Assembly: GCA_943788725.1 (NCBI GenBank)
Contig: CALSRJ010000001.1
Span: 248,001-312,000 of the forward strand
Direction of reading: 5' to 3'
Length of the DNA: 64,000 nt
Origin: an uncultured Flavobacteriales bacterium
Lineage (GTDB): Bacteria; Bacteroidota; Bacteroidia; Flavobacteriales_G; Salibacteraceae
This document shows positions 32,712-42,389 of this stretch, piece after piece. The first letter of the stretch is position 1. Every line of letters begins with the position of its first letter. The notes under the pieces were generated by a model. It ran no database searches, was not told the origin of the DNA, and saw nothing but the letters and a program-made list of their open reading frames with translations. The translations under genes were made by a program, and so were the position numbers.

Positions 32712-33924
32712 GTTGACCTGCAATCCAAGCCGTGGTCCATGCCGCCTGAAAATTGAATCCTCCTGTAACACCGTCTATATCCATTACCTCTCCAGCAAAA
32801 TAGAGCTCAGGCGCTAGCTTACTCTTGGAAGTCATCGGATCCACATCGCTTAGATCGATCCCACCAGCAGTTACAAATTCCTCTTTGAACGTCGTTTTAC
32901 CGCGTACTTCGTATACATCGTTTGTCAGGACATTCAAAAGGCGATTGCGGTCTTTTTTCCCTAGGTCAACCCACCGCTTTTCGGGCGTAATCCCACTGCG
33001 TTCAACGAGCCATTCCCAAAGGCGTGATGGCAGTAAAGTGGGATTTTCATTGACAATCTTCTTTCTCGACGGTGTGACCGTTGCCCAATCGACAGACGCG
33101 CGCCATGTCTCTTCATCCACATCCCCTAACCAATTGATCTGCAAGTGAAAAGAATAACCTACTTCATGCAAGTGTCGAGCAGAAAACGCACTGGTTCTCA
33201 ACACTGCCGGCCCGCTTAAACCCCAATGAGTGATCAGCACTGGACCGATAGATTCATGTTGGGTCCCCTGTACCCTGACCTTAACCCACTGGGCACTCAC
33301 CCCTGCCAACGCACAGATCGAGGGGTCCGCCAAGTTGAACGTGAATAGTGAGGGTACGGGCGGGACAATCGTGTGTCCGACTTCACCAAGCCAGGCAAAC
33401 CCTTCCAGTTTAGGACTTCCACCTGTCGCTACTATGAGCTTGTCCGCCTTGATAAGGTCCTCCTCTCCCCGCACTTCCCATACGCGTTGATCATCGTTCC
33501 ACGCGAGCTTTTTCACTTTCGAAGACAAGCGCAACTCAATGCCCTTCTGCTTTGATTGCTCTACAAAGAGATCAATCACCGACTGGGAATCATCTGTGAT
33601 GGGAAACATGCGCCCATCTGCTTCCGTCTTTAACCTTACACCTCTCGTCTCAAACCACTCCACCGTATCATTGACTGCAAAAGCCTGAAAAGCTTTCTTC
33701 AAGTAAGCGCCACCTCTGGGGTAATGACCTATTAAGTCTTTGATATTGAACGCGGAGTGCGTGACATTGCATCGCCCGCCGCCACTCACCTTCACCTTGG
33801 AAAGGATTTTATTGCTCCCTTCGAGAAGGACAACTTCGGCATTCGGATGGTGCTGCTTAGCAGAAAGCGCTGCGAAGAATCCAGCAGCTCCCCCTCCTAT
33901 TACAACGACTTTCAGGAAACTCAA
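32704..33924 (-). CDS. NAD(P)/FAD-dependent oxidoreductase, HI0933/YhiN family
   Basis: 406 residues. The FAD-binding Rossmann motif 'VVIGGGAAGFFAALSAKQHH' is followed by 'KVKVSGGGRCNVTHSAF', the HI0933 signature. The C-terminus ends with 'LYFAGEVMDIDGVTGGFNFQ', the second FAD contact typical of the family. The precise substrate is unknown (BaiN-type reductases are related). The start overlaps the end of the AI-2E permease gene by four bases (ATGA type), so the two are co-transcribed. Confidence 0.94.
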   Translation of the reverse strand: MSFLKVVVIGGGAAGFFAALSAKQHHPNAEVVLLEGSNKILSKVKVSGGGRCNVTHSAFNIKDLIGHYPRGGAYLKKAFQAFAVNDTVEWFETRGVRLKTEADGRMFPITDDSQSVIDLFVEQSKQKGIELRLSSKVKKLAWNDDQRVWEVRGEEDLIKADKLIVATGGSPKLEGFAWLGEVGHTIVPPVPSLFTFNLADPSICALAGVSAQWVKVRVQGTQHESIGPVLITHWGLSGPAVLRTSAFSARHLHEVGYSFHLQINWLGDVDEETWRASVDWATVTPSRKKIVNENPTLLPSRLWEWLVERSGITPEKRWVDLGKKDRNRLLNVLTNDVYEVRGKTTFKEEFVTAGGIDLSDVDPMTSKSKLAPELYFAGEVMDIDGVTGGFNFQAAWTTAWIAGQLK

Positions 33925-34988
33925 TGCTTAAGGATGTATCGCTTATAATACGCTAGGACAATAGACGTAAGTGGAATCGCGATGATGATTCCGACTACTC
34001 CTAGGAGACTTCCCCATATACTGAGAGAAAGCAGGATGACCGCTGGGTTGAATCCGCTGAACTCCCCCATAAAATACGGGGTGAGTAAGATGTCTTGCAC
34101 CAACTGCACAACCGTAAATACGAGTAGCACGAACAAAAGCATCATCCAAAAGCTCTCGTGCGTTTCAAGGGCGTGCAACGCGGCCAAACCAACGGCAGGG
34201 ATGATTCCGAGTAATTGAGAATACGGAATGTAATTCATGATGCCTAAAACAATCCCTAGCGAAATTGCAAACGGGAGCCCTATGATCTTGAATCCGACAG
34301 CAAATAAGATGGCGACGCAAACCACAATTTTGGTTTGGGCTCTGAAATAGCCGTTCATTCCTTCTTCCATGTCATCAGCCAATTGCACTACAAAGCCTTT
34401 AAGTTTTTCAGGCAATAGTGTCTTCCAGTCTTTCGACATCCTGTCATAGTCAAGCATGAGGAAGACCAAGTAAAGCACATAAGTCACGATTCCAAAGAGT
34501 GCTCCTACAACACCAACCACACTCGACATCAAATCCCAAACACCCGTAAGTGCCGTAGCGGCTTTATCCATAAAGGCCTCCTGAGCAATCACATCCTGCC
34601 ACTGTACGTTGCTCAAATGTCCATTGAGTTGAATAGCGATATCCTGAGGTATCCATGCAGGCCATGCCATGTTGCTCAGTTGGGTAGTGAGCAACTCTTT
34701 GAGGGATTCAATTTCTTCGGCAATGGCCGGGATGAAGATGATCATCGCGAAGACAAATGTCAAAAACAGGGCAGTGAGTGTAAGTAAGACCGAAGGCACT
34801 CTTCTGTGAAGCAAGCGCTGAGCCTTCTCAACAGTTGGCTCCAGCAGGTATGCGGTTAACCAAGCAGCAAAAAAAGGTATCAACACAGCGGATAAGGTGT
34901 CGAGCAAAAAGTAGATGCCGACCACAACGAAAACTCCGAGAAGCAACCGGACAAAGCGGTCGAAGTCGAATGGTTTGTCGAAGATCAT
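33921..34988 (-). CDS. AI-2E family permease
   Basis: 355 residues with about eight membrane helices and a large amphipathic stretch (about 90-150) between the second and third. 'GIMNYIPYSQLLGIIPAV' and 'FSGFNPAVILLSLSIWG' are conserved family segments. The family includes the TqsA exporter of autoinducer-2 and Na+/H+ antiporters, so the substrate cannot be stated. First gene of a two-gene transcript with the flavoprotein. Confidence 0.93.
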   Translation of the reverse strand: MIFDKPFDFDRFVRLLLGVFVVVGIYFLLDTLSAVLIPFFAAWLTAYLLEPTVEKAQRLLHRRVPSVLLTLTALFLTFVFAMIIFIPAIAEEIESLKELLTTQLSNMAWPAWIPQDIAIQLNGHLSNVQWQDVIAQEAFMDKAATALTGVWDLMSSVVGVVGALFGIVTYVLYLVFLMLDYDRMSKDWKTLLPEKLKGFVVQLADDMEEGMNGYFRAQTKIVVCVAILFAVGFKIIGLPFAISLGIVLGIMNYIPYSQLLGIIPAVGLAALHALETHESFWMMLLFVLLVFTVVQLVQDILLTPYFMGEFSGFNPAVILLSLSIWGSLLGVVGIIIAIPLTSIVLAYYKRYILKH

Positions 34989-35270
34989 GTGAACAAAGAT
35001 GAAGAATTGAAAGGTATTGAACTACGAAACACTACATGATCCATTCATTCAGAAAAGAGCAGTCGGCAGACTTTTCACTCAAGTCCACTTCGCTAGAAGG
35101 GTAGCGCATTGAAGACTTAGGAAACAGTGACGTGCTGGGATCCCTTTACCTGGATGCTGCCTGAGACGAGATATGGATCCGGCTTCACCATCCATCCCAA
35201 CTAGACGTCATAGAAATTCTAGCGAACTTCTCCTATCGCTTCCCTGATCGGATCAAGATTTCAGAGGTAT
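34989..35270. other. Intergenic region without recognisable gene
   Basis: I see no frame over 40 codons with protein-like content, no tRNA and no terminator in these 282 bases. A TACCTTTC and a CATCTTTG (each one mismatch from TAnnTTTG, minus strand) just upstream of 34988 may serve the AI-2E gene. Confidence 0.5.
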
Positions 35271-36059
35271 TCAACTGATCACCCTGCCTTGACCGAAATA
35301 GGTGCACGCAGCAATGAGTTGAACCTGCTGATCCGAAACCACGCATTTCATCCTTCCTCCCCTCGGACTCACTTGATGTGCTTCAAGGCTGACTTTATTC
35401 AAACGCTGCGACCAAAAGGGCGCTAGCACCATATGGGCACTTCCCGTTGCTTGATCTTCCTTGTGGATGAAACTGGGTAGAAAGACACGTGAGACGAAGT
35501 CGGCATCACTTCCTTCAGCCGTTACCGCAAAGCTGAAAACACCTGACTCCAATAATGGTGGCCAATTCGGCTTGAGTGCCGAAATAAGTCTATGATCCTT
35601 CATGAGGACGATGTGTTTATTGGCCGAAGGGAAGTATGCCAGCACATCCTCTCCAAACCCGTCTATTAACCACCGAGGCACGGAACTCTCATCACAAGAG
35701 ATGCCATCACCTAGAATGCTTACACGACCCCCTACCCGCATCCCCCTCAGCGCCCCGCCTTTGTAATGAAATGACACTTCATCTAGCCGATGATCATCAT
35801 CTAGCAGCACCTGAGTAGCTGCCAAGGCACCATGCCCACACAGATCGATCTCTGCTTCTGGTGCAAACCACCGAATGTTGTAGACACCCGCACTTTGCCT
35901 TTTTACAAATGCCGTTGCGGGTTGATTGAAATCTTGTGCAATGAGAAGCAATTTCTTCGCGTCGCTTATGTCATCGGTAAAACAGACACAGCATGCATTG
36001 CCGCGAGCTCCCTCACCGGTAAATACATTCAAGAGTTGAAACGTGTTAATCTCGTGCAT
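35271..36059 (-). CDS. PhzF family isomerase-like protein
   Basis: 262 residues. The N-terminus 'LLNVFTGEGARGNACCVCF' and the phrases 'TAFVKRQSAGVYNIRWFAP' and 'EIDLCGHGALAATQVLL' are PhzF marks; the acidic catalytic residue of PhzF (E in 'xPxxE') corresponds to 'FAPEAEIDLCGHG'. 'HKEDQATGSAHMVLAPFW' is the second half-site. PhzF proteins are epimerase-like isomerases; outside phenazine clusters the substrate is unknown. No phenazine genes are near. Confidence 0.92.
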   Translation of the reverse strand: MHEINTFQLLNVFTGEGARGNACCVCFTDDISDAKKLLLIAQDFNQPATAFVKRQSAGVYNIRWFAPEAEIDLCGHGALAATQVLLDDDHRLDEVSFHYKGGALRGMRVGGRVSILGDGISCDESSVPRWLIDGFGEDVLAYFPSANKHIVLMKDHRLISALKPNWPPLLESGVFSFAVTAEGSDADFVSRVFLPSFIHKEDQATGSAHMVLAPFWSQRLNKVSLEAHQVSPRGGRMKCVVSDQQVQLIAACTYFGQGRVIS

Positions 36060-36071
36060 TGAGCGAACATA

Positions 36072-36100
36072 AAAAAAGGAGCCCCAACCGGAGCTCCTTT
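36072..36100 (-). terminator. Terminator between the desaturase and PhzF genes
   Basis: On the minus strand AAAGGAGC (36100-36093) pairs with GCTCCTTT around a short loop, ending in a T run at 36077-36072. It would end the desaturase transcript. Confidence 0.8.
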
Positions 36101-36122
36101 CATTATCATATTACTCTTTTGT

Positions 36123-37211
36123 TCAGGTCCAAGCCGGATCTCCCAACTTTCGTAGTGTACGCTGATGAATCTTCAAAGCCTCTCGGAAGGATGCAACGGA
36201 GCGATACGGCAGCGAAAACTCTCTTGCCGTCTCCTTTACAATACTTGAAATAGCTGGGTAGTGCACATGACTCACATTTGGAAAAATGTGGTGCTCCACC
36301 TGATAATTCAGTCCACCGCAATACCAAGTAAGAATCTTATTAGTCGGAGCGAAGTTTGATGTGGTAGTCAATTGATGGCTCTCATAACTCTCTTCGATCA
36401 CCTCACGATCATTTTCAATGAATTCATGGTCTTCCATGACGTGTGCTGGTTGAAAGATCATGGCAAGCATCAATCCACCAATCATATGCATCACAACGAA
36501 GGATCCAAGAACCACCCACCAAGCATACCCCATTACCATTGGTAAAACGATCATGTAACCGATGTAGAGCACCTTGGAAACAGCAAGAAATATCATGGTT
36601 CCCCAGTATGTCGCTCCTTGAGCCTCAACCAATCCCATGCTGTGGTATTTGTTGATGCGCTTAAAATCCTTGATGAATACCCAGCTGAAGGTCATCAGGG
36701 AGTACAAGAACCAAGCATATAGATGTTGTCCACGGTGACGCGCCTTCCAAGGCTCCTTGGGTGTGAATCGCATGACATGTCCACCTTCGAGGTCTTCATC
36801 AACACCATGAACATTTGTAAAGCTGTGGTGAAGCACGTTGTGCTGAATTTTCCAGCACAGATAATGACCACCAATCAGGTTCAAGGAATATCCAAACAAT
36901 TGATTTACCCAACTCTTGTCCGATAAGGATCCGTGATTTGCATCGTGCATAATTGCTAAGCCTATCCCTGCAACCCCTACACCCATCACCACAGACAACA
37001 GCAAATATTGCCACCCTGTAACTTCCGCGAATAAGATCACGAAATAAGGAATGAAATAAAGGGAGAACATGAAGAGCGCCTTAACCGCTACCCGGACATC
37101 ACCGGTTCGCTTAATGCCTTTGTCTTCAAAGTATTGATTTACTCTCTTTCTGAGAGTTTGCGAGAAGTCACGTTTGCTTTTGCGGTCAAAGCGAGGAGCT
37201 GTTGCTATCAA
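36123..37211 (-). CDS. Membrane fatty acid desaturase (acyl-CoA/acyl-lipid)
   Basis: 362 residues with three histidine boxes that bind the di-iron centre: 'HDANHGS' (about 90), 'HNVLHHSF' (about 125) and 'QVEHHIFP' (about 305). Four hydrophobic segments place them on the cytosolic side. The Q-x-x-H-H form of the third box is typical of front-end (delta-5/6) desaturases, but these lack here the usual fused cytochrome b5. It introduces double bases' equivalent, a carbon double bond, into membrane acyl chains, often in cold adaptation. Substrate position not certain. Confidence 0.93.
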   Translation of the reverse strand: MIATAPRFDRKSKRDFSQTLRKRVNQYFEDKGIKRTGDVRVAVKALFMFSLYFIPYFVILFAEVTGWQYLLLSVVMGVGVAGIGLAIMHDANHGSLSDKSWVNQLFGYSLNLIGGHYLCWKIQHNVLHHSFTNVHGVDEDLEGGHVMRFTPKEPWKARHRGQHLYAWFLYSLMTFSWVFIKDFKRINKYHSMGLVEAQGATYWGTMIFLAVSKVLYIGYMIVLPMVMGYAWWVVLGSFVVMHMIGGLMLAMIFQPAHVMEDHEFIENDREVIEESYESHQLTTTSNFAPTNKILTWYCGGLNYQVEHHIFPNVSHVHYPAISSIVKETAREFSLPYRSVASFREALKIHQRTLRKLGDPAWT

Positions 37212-37241
37212 ATCAAAGTGTGTTAATGAAACGAGGGTTCT

Positions 37242-37670
37242 TTAGTCGATGGATACGATCTTGATGTCGAAGGTCAGGTCCTGACCTGCAAGCGGGTGAT
37301 TCGCATCCAGCGTTATGCTTTCTTCGGTCACTTTTGTGATCGTAACTGGTATCTGACGGCCATCTTCAAGGTTCGAAACCAAGCGCTGACCTTCATGTGG
37401 CTTTAAATCTTCTGGGATAGAAGTCTTTGGGACTTCGTAAACGAGTTCTTCGTTTGGCTCTCCATAAGCCTCAGCTGATGGAATAGTGAATTTCTTGGCT
37501 TCATCGACTTTCATTCCTATGACAGCCTTGTCAAATCCTGGAATTACTTGTCCTCCACCAACTTCAAAGCTCAGTGGCTCACGTCCTTCAGAAGAGTCAA
37601 ACTTGTCTCCATTGGTAAGTGTTCCTGTGTAGTGAAGTGATACAGTGTCGTTTTCTTCGACGATCTTCAT
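37242..37670 (-). CDS. slyD: FKBP-type peptidyl-prolyl isomerase, SlyD family
   Basis: 142 residues. The FKBP part begins 'NDTVSLHYTGTLTNGDKFDS' and ends 'GFDKAVIGMKVDEAKKFTIP'; an inserted IF chaperone flap spans about 70-120, and 'LDANHPLAGQDLTFDI' is the SlyD closing motif. It speeds proline isomerisation and holds unfolded chains. The histidine-rich metal tail of E. coli SlyD is absent. A perfect promoter lies 63 bases upstream. Confidence 0.95.
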   Translation of the reverse strand: MKIVEENDTVSLHYTGTLTNGDKFDSSEGREPLSFEVGGGQVIPGFDKAVIGMKVDEAKKFTIPSAEAYGEPNEELVYEVPKTSIPEDLKPHEGQRLVSNLEDGRQIPVTITKVTEESITLDANHPLAGQDLTFDIKIVSID

Positions 37671-37732
37671 ATTTCTAAATTGAAAATTATTGTTTCGAAG
37701 AGCAGTATAGTTATGCCCTTAAAGAATTTGTG

Positions 37733-37740
37733 CAAAGGTA
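37733..37740 (-). promoter_or_regulatory. -7 promoter element for slyD
   Basis: Minus-strand TACCTTTG, a perfect TAnnTTTG match, 63 bases before the ATG at 37670. Confidence 0.6.
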
Positions 37741-37821
37741 CGGCGCTTTAATTAGTCATCCAACCTTAAGGGAAGGACTATACGCAACGTATTGTTCAAA
37801 ACTGTTATTGAATTGGCGGAT

Positions 37822-38835
37822 CTAGCCACCAACAGGGTAATAAACCTTGGTGAGCCACTTGCTCGGATCGGATTCTTCTTCCGGGTCAGTAACATACTCT
37901 TCGATGGCCACCTCCCCCATCTCAACGCCATGCCATTTCATATACTCTTCGATGGCCAAGTGAGCCTCACCCGTGCCTTCGTACGGACCGTAATGATCTA
38001 CAACCAAGGCCTTACCAGATACCTCAACCGTTTGCAAGCCATCGATGGAACCTGCCAGAACAGGAACCCCAGCCATGACGATGGTTGATCGCTCCTCTTC
38101 GTTCCACTCGAAATACACGGCGGAAGGCATCCCCACGATTTGAAGTCCAGAAGCACCGACCTTCTTAAACAAGGGTTCAAAAGTGCCCGCAAAAAACGCC
38201 TCCATTTCATCCCAAGAAATGGTGTCGATCACTCCAATGTACATACGGGGCGCCATTTCTTCAACATTCACTTCTAAGTTTCTGAAGGTGTGTTTGGTAG
38301 CAGCCTCCTCCTCTGTGATGGATTTCAGTTGGTCTACCCCTTTTTTGAAATCTGGACCGAGCATCTCGTCCATATTAAACATCAAGTTCATGGCATTCAA
38401 GGCATAAGGTATATGGTCTTTGTATGCCCAGGTGACCTCGACCCCTTCCTCTCCCTGTTTAATCGTTGTCGTAGCTTCCGCGTCTGACTCCCATGGCCGA
38501 ACGAAGTGCAAGTGTGTGACCACTGCATCATCGCTGAGCGACACGATCGTTTGACTCCCTTCACCAACCAACGAATCTTCGCCACTCTAGTAATAAACCG
38601 CTCCTTCCTGCCCGTCGTTCTCGATGGAATACTCGAGATTTGGATCTCGATCGTGCCATGGAGACCACTTCAACATCCCCTCGAATGATTTGACATTGGC
38701 ATGTACTGCCTCTAAAGGAGCGTCGATGACCACGGAGCGGTGTACATGATTTTCAGATGGTGCGATCAGGGCTACAATCAGAAATAGTATAACAATCGAA
38801 ATGACCATTACACCTAGTATTTTAATAACCTTCAT
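37822..38835 (-). pseudogene. SRPBCC plus GyrI-like (AraC effector-binding) protein split by an in-frame TAG
   Basis: The first part (38835-38590) encodes a membrane anchor (residues 5-27) and the start of an SRPBCC domain ('HRSVVIDAPLEAVHANVKSF', 'WSPWHDRDPNLEYSI'). A TAG at 38587-38589 interrupts it right after 'GAVYY'. The same frame continues without any shift with 'SGEDSLVGEGSQTIV' and then a complete GyrI-like domain ('YIGVIDTISWDEMEAFFAG', 'VVDHYGPYEGTGEAHLAIEE'). In family members a tryptophan stands at this spot, so TGG to TAG is a one-base change. The intact protein would have 337 residues. Unless suppressed, only an 82-residue fragment is made. Confidence 0.88.
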
Positions 38836-38926
38836 AGTGGTAGGGTGTTGTTTTGTAGTTGATTATACCAATAATAAGCAAATTTCTCTGCTTGGAAGCA
38901 AACCCACTTTTGCGTTGATTTGAACT

Positions 38927-40681
38927 ATGAAAGCACGCCTCTTCAGTGCACTGGCACTACTCATCCTTCTTCAGGTAGCCTGTTCCGACTCGATTGATCC
39001 TTCGAAGTTCACCACGCCATTCGAGCAATCCGATTCTTTGGAAACGACAACCTATGCCGAGGGAATTGCTTGGTGGAGAGCTCTTGAAGAGGCTTCGCCC
39101 TATGTCTGTATGCGAGAATTTGGAAAGACAGATGCGGGGTTACCGCTGCATGTAGTTATTGTCAACGCAGCGCGCAACTTCAGCAAAACGCAAATTGGAG
39201 AAAGTGGCAAAACAGTGCTCTTGATCAATAACGCCATTCACCCTGGAGAACCCGATGGTGTTGACGCCTCAATGATCTATGTCCGCGACCTTGTTGCTAG
39301 TACAGATTTCAAAAAGACTTACCAAGACGTCGTTTTTTTAATCATCCCATTCTATAATGTGGGTGGCGCCCTCAATCGAAATTGCTGTAGTCGAGCAAAC
39401 CAAAACGGACCTCTCTCCTATGGATTCCGGGGAAACGCACGAAACTTAGACCTGAACCGAGACTTCACGAAAGCAGACAGCAAGAACGCTCAGTCCTTCC
39501 TCGCATTTTACAATCAATGGAATCCGGATGTATACCTCGAAACACACGTGAGCAACGGCGCTGACTACCCTTATACCTTGACCTACCTTCTCTCCCACCC
39601 AAAAAAGCTCACCCCTCCTCTAGACGATGCGATTGAATCGCTCTTTTCCAAGCCATTGGAAACGCTAATGGAAGCGCAAGGCGATCCAATCATCCCCTAT
39701 GTAAATGTCTTCGGAACAAGCCCCGATAGCGGCTACCAGCGCTTTTATGATTCTCCTCGTTACTCAACCGGGTTCACCGCACTCCATCACGCCATTGGAC
39801 TGCTTACCGAGACCCACATGCTAAAACCATTCAAACAGCGCGTAGCGTCCACCTTGCGTTTCATGCAAAACCTTGGAACGCTCGTCGCACAGAACAGCCA
39901 AACCATTCAATCCTTGCGTTCGCAAGCCATAGAAAACAGTCGAAATCAAGATGATTATGTACTTGATTGGCAAGTAGATGAGTCTAATCCATCAAAGCTT
40001 ATGTTTAGAGGGTATAGAGCCTATACAGACACGAGCGAAGTAACGCAACAGCCTCAGCTATACTACGACCGAAATGACGTATGGGAAGCGGAAATCGACT
40101 ACTTTGACAAACTCATCCCAACCGTTCGAGCCAAGGCTCCCTCCTACTATCTAGTGCCCCGCGCTTGGCCTGAAGTGGTCGACCGGTTGAAGTGGAATGG
40201 CGTAGAAATGAAGCTGATCGATCGAGACACAACGCTAGATTGCGGTGTTTACTCCATTGAAGACATGGAAACCAGCGAAACCCCCTATGAAGGACACTAC
40301 AACCATCATCACACCCGCGCTTCGAAGGAGCTCAGAACAGTAAAGATTCGAAAGGATGAATACTACCTCATTTCGCTCGATCAACATTCGAAGCGCTTCC
40401 TCTTAGAGGTACTAGAGCCGGAGGGACCAGATTCATACTTCAATTGGAATTTCTTCGATGAAATTCTACAGCAAAAGGAGTGGTTTAGCTCTTATGTGTT
40501 TGAACCAGAAGCCGCAGCCATGCTAGATGACCCAGAAGAAAAGGCTGCCCTAGACGCGTTCATTGCTACCAATCCTTCATACCAAGACAACGCTTTCGCC
40601 AAGCTCTACTTCCTTTATCGTCGCAGCGACCACTATGAACGAGACCGCTACATGACCTACCCGGTATTTAGGATTGAGTGA
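38927..40681 (+). CDS. M14-family metallocarboxypeptidase, lipoprotein
   Basis: 584 residues with a lipobox (LLQVACS, residue 19). The zinc ligands are 'NAIHPGEPDGVD' (H-x-x-E) and the later His in 'YLETHVSNGADYPYT'; 'RNLDLNRDFTKAD' carries the substrate-binding N-R pair. The C-terminal 250 residues form a separate domain without motif. It should trim peptides in the periplasm or at the cell surface. It overlaps the recQ start by eight bases, so the two are translationally coupled. Confidence 0.92.
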   Translation: MKARLFSALALLILLQVACSDSIDPSKFTTPFEQSDSLETTTYAEGIAWWRALEEASPYVCMREFGKTDAGLPLHVVIVNAARNFSKTQIGESGKTVLLINNAIHPGEPDGVDASMIYVRDLVASTDFKKTYQDVVFLIIPFYNVGGALNRNCCSRANQNGPLSYGFRGNARNLDLNRDFTKADSKNAQSFLAFYNQWNPDVYLETHVSNGADYPYTLTYLLSHPKKLTPPLDDAIESLFSKPLETLMEAQGDPIIPYVNVFGTSPDSGYQRFYDSPRYSTGFTALHHAIGLLTETHMLKPFKQRVASTLRFMQNLGTLVAQNSQTIQSLRSQAIENSRNQDDYVLDWQVDESNPSKLMFRGYRAYTDTSEVTQQPQLYYDRNDVWEAEIDYFDKLIPTVRAKAPSYYLVPRAWPEVVDRLKWNGVEMKLIDRDTTLDCGVYSIEDMETSETPYEGHYNHHHTRASKELRTVKIRKDEYYLISLDQHSKRFLLEVLEPEGPDSYFNWNFFDEILQQKEWFSSYVFEPEAAAMLDDPEEKAALDAFIATNPSYQDNAFAKLYFLYRRSDHYERDRYMTYPVFRIE

Positions 40682-42389
40682 GGCTAGGGACATATTAAAA
40701 AAGTACTGGGGTCACGACGACTTCAGACCGTTGCAGCTCGACATCATCGAAAGCGTGATGGAGGGAGAGGATGCGCTGGCGCTGCTCCCGACGGGAGGTG
40801 GAAAATCGATCTGTTTTCAAGTCCCTGCATTGATGAATCCGGGAATTTGCATTGTGATCTCCCCGCTGATCGCATTGATAAAAGACCAGGTGTCCAATTT
40901 GCAGGAACGCGGAATCAAAGCGCTGAGCGTGACTTCTGAACTCGACGCTTCTGGTTTAGACGCCGTATTTGATCGCTGTATCTATGAAGAGGATGTGAAG
41001 TTTCTATACCTCTCTCCCGAGCGCCTTAAGACGGACTTAGCAAAGCAGCGCATTCCCCAAATGAATGTAAACCTCATTGCCGTTGATGAAGCACACTGCA
41101 TCAGCGAATGGGGATATGATTTCCGTCCTCCTTACCTCGAAATAGCAGAGGTGCGTCCCTTGATTCCCAATGCGCCCGTACTTGCCTTGACCGCAAGCGC
41201 GACCCCTATGGTTGTGAAGGATATCCAAGAGCGACTCCACTTTAAGAAACCTAACCTTTTCCAAAAGAGCTTCGAAAGGGAAAACCTCTCCTACTTCATC
41301 GACTGGAACGAGGATAAACTCGGTAAGATCGAGCGCATTGCGAAGAAGCAAAATGGCTCTGGCATCATCTACGTGCGCAGCAGAAAAGGCACCGAACGCA
41401 TTGCGAAAGCATTGGAAAGACGCGGATTGAGCGTGGATTATTACCACGCTGGCCTCGACAGTAAAGTGCGCACGAACAAGCAGGAACGTTGGATGCGAGG
41501 CGATATACAGATCATCGTTGCCACAAATGCCTTTGGCATGGGCATCGACAAGCCAGATGTTCGGTTTGTCATTCACTGCGACATTCCAGACACCCTTGAA
41601 AATTATTACCAAGAATGCGGACGCGGTGGAAGGGATGGAAACAAAGCCTTTGCCATTTCAGTCTTGACAAAGCAGGATGTTGATGCTTTTGACGAAAAAT
41701 CCTTGCAAGGCTTTCCCGAGAAGTCGACCATCAAGATGGTATACGACAGTTTGGGCAGTTTTTTAAACCTCGCCATTGGAAGCGGAAAGGACGAAACCTA
41801 CGCTGTGGACCTCGAAACGCTTGGAGAGCGTATCAAGCTGGATTTCCGAACGCTCTATCTCTGCTTGCGTTTCTTGGAACGCGAAGGCTACCTCGCCCTT
41901 CACGAGCGCTCTTTTGCATCATCTATGGCTCACATCATCGCCCACCCCGACGCCGTATTTGATTTACGTGAAAAGGGAGAGCGCGGCGGAGAAATGATCG
42001 ATGCGTTGCTCCGGTCTTACCCGCGTTTGTTCGAAGAGTCGGCACGCATCAGTGAATGGACACTTGCGAAACGATTACGCCTCCCAAAAGACACCGTGGT
42101 AGAAATGCTGAAATGGCTCACAGAAGCCGGTTACATCACCTATTCTGAAGGCAGTGAATTACCTAGGATCACTTATACATGTGAGCGACTGGCTTCAAAA
42201 AACGTGCGCCTATCTGATGAACATTATCGCCTTAGAAAGCACGTCACCAAAGAAAAGTCTGAGACCATGCGCCATTACATTACGGCACAGCACAAGTGCC
42301 GTTCTAGGCTCATCTTGGCATACTTCGGCGAAACCGACGCGGTGGATTGTGGCGTCTGTGATGTCTGCCTAAAGCACGGCCGAGGATGA
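40674..42389 (+). CDS. recQ: ATP-dependent DNA helicase RecQ (short form)
   Basis: 571 residues from a TTG start overlapping the M14 gene. Helicase motifs are 0 ('FRPLQLDIIESVM'), I 'LLPTGGGKSICFQ', II 'VDEAHCISEWG', III 'LTASAT', V 'IVATNAFGMGIDKPDVR', VI 'QECGRGGRDG'. A zinc-like cysteine cluster sits at the very end ('CRSRLILAYFG', 'CGVCDVC'), after a winged-helix-like region. The HRDC domain of classical RecQ is absent. It unwinds recombination and fork-repair intermediates. No better ATG exists near the start. Confidence 0.95.
   Translation: MSEARDILKKYWGHDDFRPLQLDIIESVMEGEDALALLPTGGGKSICFQVPALMNPGICIVISPLIALIKDQVSNLQERGIKALSVTSELDASGLDAVFDRCIYEEDVKFLYLSPERLKTDLAKQRIPQMNVNLIAVDEAHCISEWGYDFRPPYLEIAEVRPLIPNAPVLALTASATPMVVKDIQERLHFKKPNLFQKSFERENLSYFIDWNEDKLGKIERIAKKQNGSGIIYVRSRKGTERIAKALERRGLSVDYYHAGLDSKVRTNKQERWMRGDIQIIVATNAFGMGIDKPDVRFVIHCDIPDTLENYYQECGRGGRDGNKAFAISVLTKQDVDAFDEKSLQGFPEKSTIKMVYDSLGSFLNLAIGSGKDETYAVDLETLGERIKLDFRTLYLCLRFLEREGYLALHERSFASSMAHIIAHPDAVFDLREKGERGGEMIDALLRSYPRLFEESARISEWTLAKRLRLPKDTVVEMLKWLTEAGYITYSEGSELPRITYTCERLASKNVRLSDEHYRLRKHVTKEKSETMRHYITAQHKCRSRLILAYFGETDAVDCGVCDVCLKHGRG

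Noticed and set aside
37822-38835. Reassignment of TAG as a sense codon in this organism
   Set aside because: TAG ends several intact genes here (for example 2190-2192 and 8528-8530), so it works as a normal stop. The two internal TAGs are better explained by mutation, suppression or error.
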